Source: Opisthorchis felineus
Lineage: Eukaryota > Platyhelminthes > Trematoda > Opisthorchiida > Opisthorchiidae
NCBI GenBank assembly: GCA_004794785.1
Contig: SJOL01000633.1
Span: 57,445-121,444 of the forward strand
DNA length: 64,000 nucleotides
Direction of reading: 5' to 3'
Shown here: piece by piece, positions 1-9,905 of the stretch
Position numbering within the stretch: position 1 is the first letter of the stretch
Layout of the letters: the number at the start of each line of letters is the position of its first letter
Notes under the pieces: model-generated
Databases searched by the model: none
Told to the model about the DNA's origin: nothing
What the model saw: the letters and a program-made list of their open reading frames with translations, nothing else
Translations under genes and position numbers: made by a program

Positions 1-2566
1 CTTTCATTTTGATAGCGTTTCTCTTTCTATATTGCACGCACCGAGTGACCAATCGCGAGACTGTATAGAACAACATGCTTTCCCTGCTATTTTCCATGTC
101 CGTTTCATTCGCTTGGTTAGAGGAAACCGCACAACCAAAGGTTTTGTTTGAAGCGGAAAGACTGTCATCACCTAGAGACCCCGTTCCGGAATGTTCGAAC
201 CTCTCATCGATTTCCATTGTGTAGGGTTCTTTTTCAGGACTCATATTAGATCCAGTGGGGTCAGACGCGTTGAAGGCGTACTCGTCTGGTGGTGTTTGTG
301 GGCTGCCTCGCCGTTCACCAAAATTTGTATGAATTGTGGACATATTAGAATTTTGTATACTGTAAGGAGATCCGTTTGAAAACCTTGAAAAGTTGGTCAA
401 ATATGGATCGGACGAGTTCGAAGGTAGATGCGAGTAGCGACGATCATGCTTTCGTTTGTGTGACAAAATCTGACTTGAAGAATGAACCACGTAATCGCAT
501 CCTGAGAATAAAAAACGGAATAGCAAAAACCATGTTTAAAGCCACCAAGGCTAAAAGGGGGTCGAAAGGAAGAGAAAACTCGCAAATTCGAAACAAGGCT
601 AGAAGAGAAAACGCAGGCGTTTGATGGTCGAAACCGCGCTCACGTCGTAATCAAGATCATGGATATCAGACGGGAAGTGTGCTATTTTCTATCCTAAAGA
701 CGACTGTAAGGTTATGTCCTCATTTCCGCAGAGCGTCCGTGCTTGTGAACTACTTTATTTTCAAGTTAGCTGATGAGACAAAGGTTAGCTTTGATGCGTA
801 AACCTTCGTCTTAGTTTTATCTCATTACAAGCCGTACCGTATACACACACAAAGCTGCATTGGTTGCTTCCGAACCAAGTAACTGTTCTTCTGTTGAAAA
901 TTTCACTCGGTCTCTGTATACCACAGCACTTGGGAAGACTGACGGCGTAGTATACAACGGCTGGAAATTCGGAGCTTTTAAAGTGGATCATATGGCTGTC
1001 CGTTCGTTCTCAAACGTTCTCAAATCATGCCACCAGAAGGAGGTACGAGGGCTCGGATACTGCCAGGTTGCCCAAGCCTAGAAAGAAGCAGCCGAACCAC
1101 GGACCTTCCAGTCTGTAAGCCGTAAGTTGGAGCCCGTTACTCCGAAAAAACACCATTCAGGTGGAGCTTTCCAAGATGTCCAACCTTTGATCCGGTATCT
1201 CGTGAGGATTTGGCCCTCGTACGCTAGAATTTCCAGGAGAAACAAAAACATACAATGCGCTACTAGGCTAGGAGGTCGCTGTGAACCGCAAGACTTAATC
1301 AGCCTTCGATCTTCAATCTGGAAGGTTCGTGTTCAAAATAGGGCAACTTCTGCGGAGCGGTCGATATGAAAAATCAGTGTGCTGATCATCACAGAATATT
1401 GCCAAACTTCCAAGCTTACCAACATTCTGATTAATAGCTGCTTCAGAACGAATGCAGAGTCTTGGTACTCCAAATTTCAGTCGGATTTTGATCGGGGATG
1501 ACATTACGCTATTATAAGTGAAGCGTCGGTCGCAACAACCATATAAAGCAGCCGGTAGTTGGTGATCCCTCACGAAAACGAAGCACACCGACCTAATGCG
1601 AACGTGCTCGCCCGTTTGGGCGAGACCAATCAAATGCTCCCAGCTACACTCAAGGAGACAAAGTCGAGGAGTTGAGTCGCGTGTTAAAAATGGCATGGAC
1701 AAAAAATGGCCTCAGCTTTAGGCTCCTATAAGAAACTGGGGTCTGGAGAGTCTAAGTTGATCGAAAAGGCACGAAGATTATTTAGGAATTCCTTTCATTC
1801 GCACGTTATTTTGGCTAATCCGGAAAAATCTCCCTTCTTCATTTCAAATGTTTTAAAACTAAAAGATGTGGTAATCGTCGGCACAGTCCCGACCATACGT
1901 ATCAGTTCAATAAAACCTGATGGTGGAGCCGGCTAGGGTTGCTTCAGAGTGGCAAAAGTTGTCGGGGAATTGCGGCCCAGTGCTTCTCAGAGAGCAGACA
2001 TTGTACCTGGTGAGCCGAGGACCAATTTTCTGTAGTTGTTGCTACCAGAAGTAACCGTTCCTATAACTGTTGAAACCCATCGAAATAGATGAATGTTGGG
2101 GAGTAATCGTTGTGGTTGGACATCCTCTACTGAGTGCTCTTATTTGACCTTATTCTATGTACTATTAACATCCCTCGAAAGTCATGTTCAGGTAGCGAAT
2201 TTACTAGTGAATTTCTGGGCAAGTCTCCGAATATCCTTGTTTTACACCCTCAGCTGCACTACTAACAATAAATATTTACTAACAATAATAATAACAATAA
2301 TAATAAGTTTTCTTGGCCGCAGAGTTGTTGGCCGACTAGGTGTTTGTCTGTCAAGATGGAAGAGTACAAACAAAAACCCAAAAATTACGTTTAATTTCCT
2401 TCTCCAGATTAGACAAAGACATAATTTTTTAGAATCTGTTTATTCTAAACCCTGAAAATCTTTTTTCGGCTAACAGAAATTGTTTTTCAAAAATATTTAC
2501 CTGAGTGTAGTAGACATGCAACCAAGAGCAAAGTAACCGTTGACGCCTTTGGTAGTATGAACTCAC
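1..2566 (-). other. castor intron, continuing past left edge
   Basis: This lies downstream of the last visible castor exon and is probably intronic. It holds a decayed SINE-A fragment near 1.02-1.13 kb and an AT-rich TAA/ATT-type tract around 2262-2305. The open frames here (for example 1313-1702 minus and 1127-1369 plus) overlap on opposite strands and match nothing I recognise. A CAG with a pyrimidine tract at about 2511-2516 (minus) looks like an acceptor, but it leads to a stop within four codons. Confidence 0.55.
1020..1125 (-). repeat. SINE-A relic (reverse, decayed)
   Basis: Read on the minus strand, this gives a tRNA-like stretch (ggaaggtccgtggttcgg) followed by the SINE-A body with the motifs cctggcagtatcc and gccctcgtacctcc. 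It is truncated and diverged from the full copies at 15.96, 49.95 and 60.19 kb. Confidence 0.65.
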
Positions 2567-2704
2567 CTGGTCTTATGCAGTGAATATGATTGATGATACC
2601 GGAATATTTACAACTGGGGAATCCACAGCTTTCGCATTTGATATACTTTCGAAACCCATCTTTGGCAAAATTGTCATTTTTCTGATGGTGCAGTTTGTGT
2701 TTCT
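2567..2704 (-). CDS. CASZ1: castor/CASZ1-like, exon closing finger 2 and opening finger 3
   Basis: The acceptor is CCTATCCACAG|AGAAAC and the donor is AGACCAG|GTGAGTT at 2566. The exon is 138 bp, phase 1 in and phase 1 out. The split codon G|AG restores EKHKLHHQKND, whose H-x3-H closes finger 2. Then come DGFRKYIKCESCGFPSCKYS and IINHIHCIRPG: CX4C plus HIHC of finger 3. The finger is cut here, so at least one more exon must follow. I searched the minus strand of bases 1-2500 for the rest of the finger and did not find it, so the gene runs off the left edge. Confidence 0.94.
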
Positions 2705-3409
2705 CTGTGGATAGGTGGTGGAAAATAACCATTTTGTTATAAGTTCACTACTCATAAAGTGAAAGTAGGCACAAATAAGTCTAATCGGCAGTCACATGGC
2801 TCCTCGGCCGCCTCATTCAGCTGTTTTGGACCGGCCGAGTAGAGCAGACCGAACGAGTAAATGTAGTTCACAAAGGAATCCTTATTTTCTGGTTCGTTGA
2901 CGTATTCAGTCCTTGTTTGGAGGCGGAAAATATTCTCATGCAAAAATAATGGATTCGGGTACAGACGGGCAGGAAAAGATAACTCGGTGGGTACAATCCG
3001 TGAGCAAACTTCAACCACTATATTCTAAAGAATGCAAGCTGAACCTCATTCAACGTGTGGCTCACTCACAAAGTCGAATGGCCACCAACTGTGGACATCC
3101 TAAACTCAAACGCTTTAAGGTAGCAAACTAAACTAGCTTCAAAAAACTTCAATGAATGACAGAAAGGAACCTGCTTGGAGGTAGAGTCTGATGCGTCCTA
3201 TGCAAAAACGCTTCGGGAAGCGAAGGCCTTGTCCTGTCAAGTAGGTATTCCATGGAACCATAATTTACCCTCAAGGTCATATACATCCAGACAGCACTGA
3301 ACAAAGTATACTTCTCTATACCAAAACGGTGTGAGGCACCAGAGTGTTGGTTTTCCTCGCCAAATGAAGTCTCCATCTATGAGTAGTTCAGAAGAAAAAT
3401 CAAATTCAC

Positions 3410-3700
3410 CGGATGAGTGAAATTTTCATCTGAGCAGTCGTCACTCGAGGAGCCAGTTAATACGTGTGATCATGTGATGTGGATCCCGTGAGTGAAGCAT
3501 AGACGGCGCTACATTCAATCCAGGTCGAACGATTAAATGTTCAAAACTACTAGCCGGGAGGTTCCGGATTCGAGACTCCCTAGCGTTTCGTAAGATGTGC
3601 ACTGCTGGTGATTCCAAATAAGGATGAAACAGTTGTACGGTGCTTCTTTACTTTTCAGTATAGATTGGCTTCCCTTATTTGACGAAATATTCATTAATAT
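3410..3700 (+). repeat. SINE-B family copy
   Basis: This is one of at least seven copies of a dispersed repeat. It has a tRNA-like head with a box-B-like site (gattcgagactccc), then a conserved tail (tgattccaaataaggatga, acag.tgtacggtgcttct, cttttcagtatagattg). A longer leader (cagtcgtcactcgagg..ccagt, tgatcatgtgatgtggat) is shared with the copies at 41.0 and 53.3 kb. Confidence 0.7.
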
Positions 3701-4302
3701 TAGGGTGTATTGGCCGCACGTCGCAGGCAAACAAGATTATCCCATTCGACTGAGCTACACAAATAAATATCCGTATACGCCTTTGAAATATACATTCCAA
3801 CGGGTTCTCGCACCAGTTGGTTTAGGAAATAGGAAAATAGGAAAATAATATAATAAAGCTGTGTACATTTGAAAATATTGGCACGCACGGCAACCAGACC
3901 ATCAGTTGGAATTTTCGAAAATGAGTTGTCCCAAAAGCTGAGAGTCTAAAAATGGCAATTTTCGAAATAATGGAGCCCAAATCAGAGTCCAATCGGGGAG
4001 CAAAATTGAAGTTTCTACATGTATGGGCTCCGTTGAGACCTGTTCTCTGTGGATTGCAGAATACGCTCATTGGACCACACAAAATTTTCTTCCACATTTA
4101 ACTTTACACCTCAACGGTTTGATATCTTAATAAGATATAACGTTAAATGAAGAATTTCACTTGAGCTTGAAGAGAATGAAATCACAGTTAACCAAGCAGA
4201 GAAAACAGACAGTAGGAAAGCTGAGTTCACTTCAAATGAAAGTGACCCATGACAATATATCGAAATGTTGGCATCTCGGTTGCGTTAACTGGTTCTAGGT
4301 CA

Positions 4303-4436
4303 GGTAGATGCTGATCTGTTCGCCAACTTTGGCAAACGTGCCATCCAGGAAACCGCACATTGATAATATGTCCACGATCGGTGACGAAACGTTTGCAGGC
4401 AAACTACCAAACTCGGCAAACAGATCAACATCCACC
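4303..4436. repeat. Foldback/MITE-like element, copy 1
   Basis: About 134 bp with imperfect 27-bp terminal inverted repeats: ggtagatgctgatctgttcg at the left against a right arm (4410-4436) whose complement begins ggtggatgttgatctgtttg. The interior holds gacgaaacgtttgcagg, shared as gatgaaacgtttc with the copy at 39.3 kb. No coding capacity. Confidence 0.72.
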
Positions 4437-4873
4437 TTATCTACAATCAAGGGCGCATCGCAATTGGGATGAAAACATAGTAACAAAACTTTAGTAGAAA
4501 ACTCAACCAAAGTACACCGCCGGTCTAGTTACAAACCTCCGTATGAGCACGCACCCCATCCGTGGCTGACGGCCTAGGTGCATTTTCTAGTCCGTTTTGT
4601 GGTCCGCTGCATGTTACTTACTAGAGTGAGGACGAAAGTACTTGCAAAACACGGTTGGGCCAGTCTATCGTTGCTAGTATAAATCGTTACGCATGGTAGA
4701 TCTAGCTATGGCCAACCTCAGTAAAATTGTGAGTGGATAGTAAAAATGAAAAGCAACCGCTCAGCTGTAACACCCTCTGGGTGTCTAGCTGCTATGCCAG
4801 GAACGTTGCCAAAGCTTCGACAGGAACAGGCGAGGTGCAGATGTTGAGTTCGAAACAAGGAACTTTTGGTCAG

Positions 4874-5375
4874 TCATCATCATCGACAGCATGACGTGAG
4901 TGTTCAACACTTCGCTGCTTCGCTGCCAACCATGACTTATTTGAGAGCCCTATTGCGAAGAAAAGAATAAAGGTGGACGGGGAAGGGACTTAATGCCAGC
5001 TTACCACAATCATTCCGAGGTGCCTACACATCCAGACACTCATTCAGGCAATCTGGATAGAAACTGACAACAAGAACGCCACTGACATCGGTTGGAAGCC
5101 ATATCTTGTAGCGTCTCCAACCAGGCGCAGTGGGTATCACGCGGTCCCCATTCTGGTAGGCGAGTAGCACCGACAGCACCCAAACGTTTCGTAATCTCTT
5201 TCACGCCTTTCTGCCAGGTCAAGAGTTGGAGACCTCTCTGCTTCCGCCACTCAGAAATGGGCACGGAAACAGCACTCTCTTCGACAAACGATGGTTCGGC
5301 ATACGCAATACATGGCCTAACCAACGCAGCTTCTGTGAGTGTCTCGCGGACAACTCCCAGTATAGTTCAGTCTCT
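4874..5375 (-). mobile_element. LINE 3' end (5'-truncated, decayed)
   Basis: This is the C-terminal tail of a non-LTR retrotransposon polyprotein. On the minus strand one frame reads LRWLGHVLRMPNHRLSKRVL (about 5.26-5.33 kb), the typical LINE segment after the reverse transcriptase. The next frame reads [20 protein letters not shown], then GWGPRD-like [18 protein letters not shown] and ends [10 protein letters not shown]. The 3' UTR carries a hairpin and a short (ATG)n tail at the low-coordinate end. At least one frameshift, so dead. Related 3' ends lie at 12.8-13.3 and 59.0-59.2 kb. Confidence 0.8.
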
Positions 5376-5432
5376 TCGTGACGGCTTTCGGTCAGTAAGT
5401 TCGCATCCTAACCACTGAGTCATTTCGAGCTC
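5372..5432 (-). repeat. SINE-A-like head fragment
   Basis: On the minus strand: gactcagtggttaggatgcg followed by aacttactgaccgaaag. This matches the 5' tRNA-like part of SINE-A (box A and anticodon arm). It abuts the LINE fragment to its left. Confidence 0.5.
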
Positions 5433-7291
5433 GACTGGAAAATGGGGGTGTGGCCTGAGTGATGCAATTTACCAGTTCAACCAGATGAGATCTAGCAGGT
5501 AACAAACAGCAGACGGCAAAACCTGAGCAAGCTAGTTTGTCACTGTCCATTTTGATAGGTGACTCTGGTTGAGGTGTGAAAATCATCCTACTACTGTTCA
5601 TGATAATGCTTCTACAAAGCTTGTTGATTCCAATCAGGAAGCAAGAACTTTGAACTGCACACTATCTCAGCCTAGTGTCAAGCAGCCTGATTTCCCCGTG
5701 CTGTTGTGCCTATTCTCCTTTGACTAGTGATTTAAAAGACGGAAAGCTGACTGCTTGTCTACCGAATCTATGTGTGTTTGGTCACCACTATTTATGCATG
5801 TTGACGTTTCGGCTGTGTTCCCTGTACAGGGAATTTGGTAGTGCCTGGAATCGAACGTGGGACCAGGAGCCACTTGATCAGCACATGTCTCAGGTCGTAC
5901 TGTCCAAGACGTAACCAAAGTCGCTCCACTCTGCGTATGATTACCTATTGGTCCATACCTCTGTATCTGACTATGGGACAGTTCGAGAACACTGTAGGTG
6001 TGACGGTAGGCGATATGGCGCACACTGTGACTTTTCGCGGTGTGGCGCGCGCCTGTCAGTCACCCTTTGTCTGTATTACTTGTCTGTTTACATGAATTAG
6101 TAACTGTTCAGTTGTTTTCCCCCAATAGTCTGACTGCCTCCACGGACCTGCTCCATCCTCTACTTCTTCTGCATACCGTAAGTCCACCTGATATACTGGC
6201 CTAATACCTCGGTTGCCACACAGGGATCGCCACAGTGGCTATTATAACTGATCAATACAGCCTTCTAAACTGCTACAGTTTGCTATTACCCATTGTGTTT
6301 TTGTGATTGTATTCTACTTAGAATTAGATCTCTGGTTCCTACTGCCCTACTCATAGTAATGATGTCTGTGTCAATACTGCTGCCCCAATATCCCAGGTGC
6401 ATATGTCCTTGGCTCTTGCTGTGTTCGCTGACCTGGGTAATTTGTTTGCAAACGTCTCGTCACCAAAACAAGGGACATCTCAAGAGTGCCGTAAGTTGGC
6501 GTTGCATAGTAGTGCTTCGTTGAGTAGACGTTGGGCAATACTGGCTTTGTGCCCATGTATATCTTGTTGAGAAGGGAGGTCAGGGTGGCCCCTGATTATG
6601 GTCGGCGTCTGGAAGATCTTCGTGTCTGACGTCTCAGACTCATTCCATGTGACTTATCGATGCCACAATTATCACTCATGTCACTTGATCGATTAACTCT
6701 GATTAACTCGGTGACACACTGCTTGTAATGGTACGTAGACTGGGTCGATTTCTACATGTCGGTTGACAGAGTACCATAATTCTATGAACTCTTGCTTGCC
6801 TCGTAATTCCGCGCGCCCAAGCGTCCACGTTTTCCAGATTGAATTTGTGCCTTTCTTGGTCTTCGTGTGGTGAGACCAGAGAGGGTGGACCATGTCTTCT
6901 GAATGCTGCAGTGTTCCTCATCCGTGAACACAGCTTCTGACGTGCTTGTCTAATAAGGCAGTCCACTCAATTCATTCGGTACAGAACATTGCTTCTTGTA
7001 TTCTGGTTCACGTTCTTCTTCGGTCTTCCAATCGGACTTAGTGTAGCCGTTGGTTTTTGAGCTATTAGGATTCTTTTGGTTTATAGTTGCCACGCTATGA
7101 GCTCGATACTTTTCTAATGTAGAGTGGGACGGTCCGTTTACTTGTCTGCTCATGTTGTTGCTTCTCCTGCCGACGAAACTTTTCTTTATGTTCCTTCTAA
7201 TGAACTTCCTTGTGAAGCCATTGTTTCGAAATACTCAAATCTACTGCAGTGTGTCTTCGCCCCGCTCAACAGAATTTGAATTCAATTCTCC

Positions 7292-7546
7292 TTGCAGTGT
7301 ATCAAAATGAAGGATGACGAAACTAGGCTGTCATCTGACGTCACTGCCCTATTCACGTCAATCAGTCATAACCTTGTCAAAGAAACTGTGGTGAGATCAC
7401 TTCAGAACAACCCAATCACGACGGGTGCAATAAATGGTAGGCATATGCAGACCGTGGGACTTTTGCATGGATGCATGCTTCAAATTTACCAACAACTGAA
7501 AGGAACCTAAACTGGATTATTCATTGCCGAGGCATTAATGGAGTTA
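7292..7546 (+). pseudogene. Penelope-like element reverse transcriptase relic
   Basis: The frame reads DETRLSSDVTALFTSISHNL, which matches RT motif A of Penelope-like elements with its catalytic Asp. Downstream is QIYQQLKGT, then a stop, then TGLFIAEALMEL in the same frame. In intact elements a segment of the type KGTPMGSP(I/L)SGL.AE sits there, so about seven residues containing the PMGSP signature appear deleted and a stop lies at the junction. Only a piece of the RT survives. It lies antisense to castor in its intron, about 50 bp from the exon at 7595-7796. Confidence 0.72.
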
Positions 7547-7594
7547 TGCTACTTGAGTGACATAAGTAGCTCAAATGGTTAACGCATAACTCAC

Positions 7595-7796
7595 CCATAT
7601 CAGCCTTGTTTTTGAAGGTAAAGTGACAGTTGGTGCGCCTGCAATGGAAATGCGTGGTCCGTTCCTTGGTGAAGGGACAACCTTGGACCCCACAATTCTC
7701 ACTGGCTCTGAACCGCTGAAAACCTTCTTGAATAATCACTGCGTCTTTTCGATGGAAATTCGCATGCATTTGGACGTCTGATGTGCTTATATATAC
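7595..7796 (-). CDS. CASZ1: castor/CASZ1-like, exon completing finger 1 and opening finger 2
   Basis: The acceptor is TTTCCTCAG|GTATAT and the donor is GATATGG|GTGAGTT at 7594. The exon is phase 0 in, phase 1 out, 202 bp. It starts VYISTSDVQMHANFHRKDA, giving the H-x3-H that closes finger 1. It then runs into EGFQRFRASENCGVQGC and TTHFHCRRTNCHFTFKNKADM, the opening of finger 2 (CX4C, then HFHCx4C). The phrases DGF/EGFQRFR, THFHC and FTFKNKADM are highly characteristic of castor/CASZ1. A decayed Penelope-like reverse transcriptase lies about 50-300 bp away in the adjacent intron on the opposite strand. Confidence 0.95.
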
Positions 7797-8026
7797 CTGA
7801 GGAAAGGAAGAAAACATGCGACTGCTTTGAGTGATACCCTTTTGTTTCCAACATTTGCGTCCATTGTCTTCGCTGGAAGACGTTCCAGTATTATGTCATC
7901 TAAATACTGGAAACAGAGAAACAACGTTCCACTTCGAGAAACCTGGAAATTCAGCCATAATCGAAAACGGGCTTTTAAGGAAAATAGGATTTTGTATACG
8001 GTAAGCGTTTTTAAAATAAAGCCATC

Positions 8027-8075
8027 ATCAAGGACAGCATGACATCAGTGTTCAGCACTGATGCTTCGCTGCCGT
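8027..8075 (-). repeat. LINE-tail hairpin, copy at 8.0 kb
   Basis: catcagtg-ttcag-cactgatg forms a perfect 8-bp stem with a 5-nt loop (8043-8063). It is flanked by cagc (8035-8038) and gctg (8068-8071), which can extend it across an internal loop. A short atc repeat lies to its left. Similar sequences end the LINE copies at 4.9 and 12.8 kb. Confidence 0.72.
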
Positions 8076-8082
8076 ACGTTTA

Positions 8083-8436
8083 TGTGCAGTTCATGGTTGT
8101 ACGTGGGCTGGGATACTGCCAGGGCACCCATACCTAGACAGGAGGACGATTAGGGTCCTCAACCAAAGCTTTTGGCTCAAAAGCCTAACCACAATGCAAC
8201 GGTGTTGGACTGGAAATACAAATACATTACCATTTTTACGGAACACGTCGCAACACATGTTCCAACCCCCAACCTGGAAGGCCAGGAGATTGTGTTCGTC
8301 AGACCTCTACCCACTGACCAACCTGGTATGAGAGACTCTGTGAGTGTAGCGCGTATAGCTCAATGGGTCGCCGAGGTACACAAACCGTCACACCACGGTA
8401 AGGTTCGGTCTCTTCGTGACGGAAATAAAGCCAACT
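8083..8436 (+). repeat. Repeat E, copy 1
   Basis: The plus-strand frame keeps HVPTPNLEGQEIVFVRPLP and DQPGMRDSVSVA, nearly the same peptide as the copies at 9.6-9.9 kb and at the right edge. Its 5' start (ttcatggttgtacgtgggct, then gggatactgcc) is shared with the SINE-A body. I do not recognise a protein family. It looks like a piece of a mobile element whose frame survives in each copy. Confidence 0.65.
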
Positions 8437-9470
8437 TCTGATCAGAAGTTGAGAGGCAATTTGACGCTTGAAATTCATGACCAATGAACATCTGACGAGT
8501 CCTTGTGTTCACTGTTTCTTGAGTGACGAGTTGTTAGCGAAATACATGATGAATTTTCCGTCATGTGGTCATTTAAGACGAAAAATTTTCTGGCAGATGA
8601 GCAACAATAAACACTGACCAATAGAATTTTCCCAATGCGAAAGCACCTTCAGATTAAGCAGTCATATATGCAGTTTGCGCATGCCTTGTTCAACAGTCAT
8701 TCGTAATTCTGAGGATTCTCAGAAGTCCCCACCGTCAGCTCCGGATAATTCACAGGTGGACACCTCAGAAGCGATAAATAATAGCGTTGTGTTGTTTGAG
8801 CCTTTTCAAAGAACCTTGCACTCTCTAATCAAGAACGGTCAACATCGCTTGATGATCTGTCGTCTAGAAATACACTGATAGGCCAGTATTTGTATGGAAC
8901 GGGGAGCAATTCATCCCCATATTTACCCCACAACAACATGTCGAAATCAATCCTGTTTAGTGTGTGTTGAATAATTAGACAGAAAGCCCTAATCATTAAT
9001 TAATTGATAGTTTACCTATAGACAGCTGTAAATATGCTAGCTTGTAGGAAGCAAGAACCTCCGTGTATCTCTGAACGAGTTGGTTATTTCCTTGACAAAA
9101 TACACTACTCATACGCTACTGAAAACTCTTCGAACAGTATACAGAAACAACCCATAAGGAACCCTCATAAACAGGCCGCTTCTTTAGAAAGTATTACCCG
9201 TCATCCATTATTTAGGGTCTAATTCCTCTCTAAAGGAGGCCACCTAACTTTCTCCATCACAAGATTTCACACTTCCATTTTGAACTTCTTTGTCTCTTTC
9301 GATAAACTTGAACTAAGTAGAGACATCAGTTTGATCAGTTCAAAGATCAAATATCGTCTGGCACATCTGAGTTGGATGTCTTATTTTGGGACTAACAAGG
9401 CGAGGTGTGACATACCTGGAAAAAGGAAAATTCCTTGTCCAACTAGGTTGATAAACGATTTCAAAACACA

Positions 9471-9530
9471 GCATCATCATCATCATCATCGCCACCATCA
9501 TCAGTCATCATCATTATCATCGAAGTCTTA
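9471..9530 (+). repeat. CAT/ATC trinucleotide microsatellite
   Basis: An interrupted (CAT)n tract, gcatcatcatcatcatcatc and on through 9515. It sits beside a LINE-tail hairpin (9533-9562), consistent with the (ATG)n 3' tail of a minus-strand LINE. A histidine run in one frame is a by-product. Confidence 0.85.
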
Positions 9531-9532
9531 AC

Positions 9533-9905
9533 ATCAGTGTTTGAACGCTAATGCTTCACTGTCGTTATGAAGAGACTGGACCTTGCCGTGGTTTGATAGT
9601 TTGAGTGCCTCCAAGATCAGCCGAGCTATGCTTGGAAGTGTCCATATGACATTCGCAGTCCCTAATACCAGGTTGGTCAATGGTTAGAGGATTGACCAAC
9701 ATAGTCTCCTGGTCCTCCATGTTGGGGGTTGGAACATGTCTGGTGACTTGTTCTATAAAAAAGAGGACGCACTGACATTTCCCGGGAAAGACCGCTGCCA
9801 TACGGTCAAGCTTTTGAGCCAAATGCTTTGGTTGAGAACCCTGATCGTCCTTCTGTCTAGGTCTGGACGTCCTGGCAGTATCCCAGCTCACGTACAACCA
9901 TGAAT
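9533..9905 (-). repeat. Repeat E, copy 2, with LINE-tail hairpin
   Basis: The minus-strand frame spans the copy (9912-9565) and includes AAVFPGKCQCVLFFIEQVTR, then HVPTPNMEDQETMLVNPLTI and DQPGIRD. It is inverted relative to copy 1, 1.1 kb away. The hairpin (acatcagtg..cgctaatgc) and the CAT tract follow at its 3' side, as expected for a retroposed unit. Confidence 0.65.

Larger units (their letters stand above)
2705..7594 (-). other. castor intron (about 4.9 kb)
   Basis: This intron separates the exons at 7796-7595 and 2704-2567, with GT/AG ends and phase 1. It contains a SINE-B copy, a foldback element, a LINE 3' end, a SINE-A head and a Penelope-like RT relic, each listed separately. In 5.45-7.25 kb I see only short overlapping frames and nothing recognisable. 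Confidence 0.85.

Noticed and set aside
2487..2516. Alternative castor exon after a CAG at about 2511-2516
   Set aside because: Splicing there in phase 1 gives GKYF and then a stop and breaks the zinc finger. Possible only as a truncating isoform, with no evidence for it.
9471..9515. Polyhistidine-encoding tract
   Set aside because: It is the CAT microsatellite tail of a LINE-like insertion, not a coding repeat.
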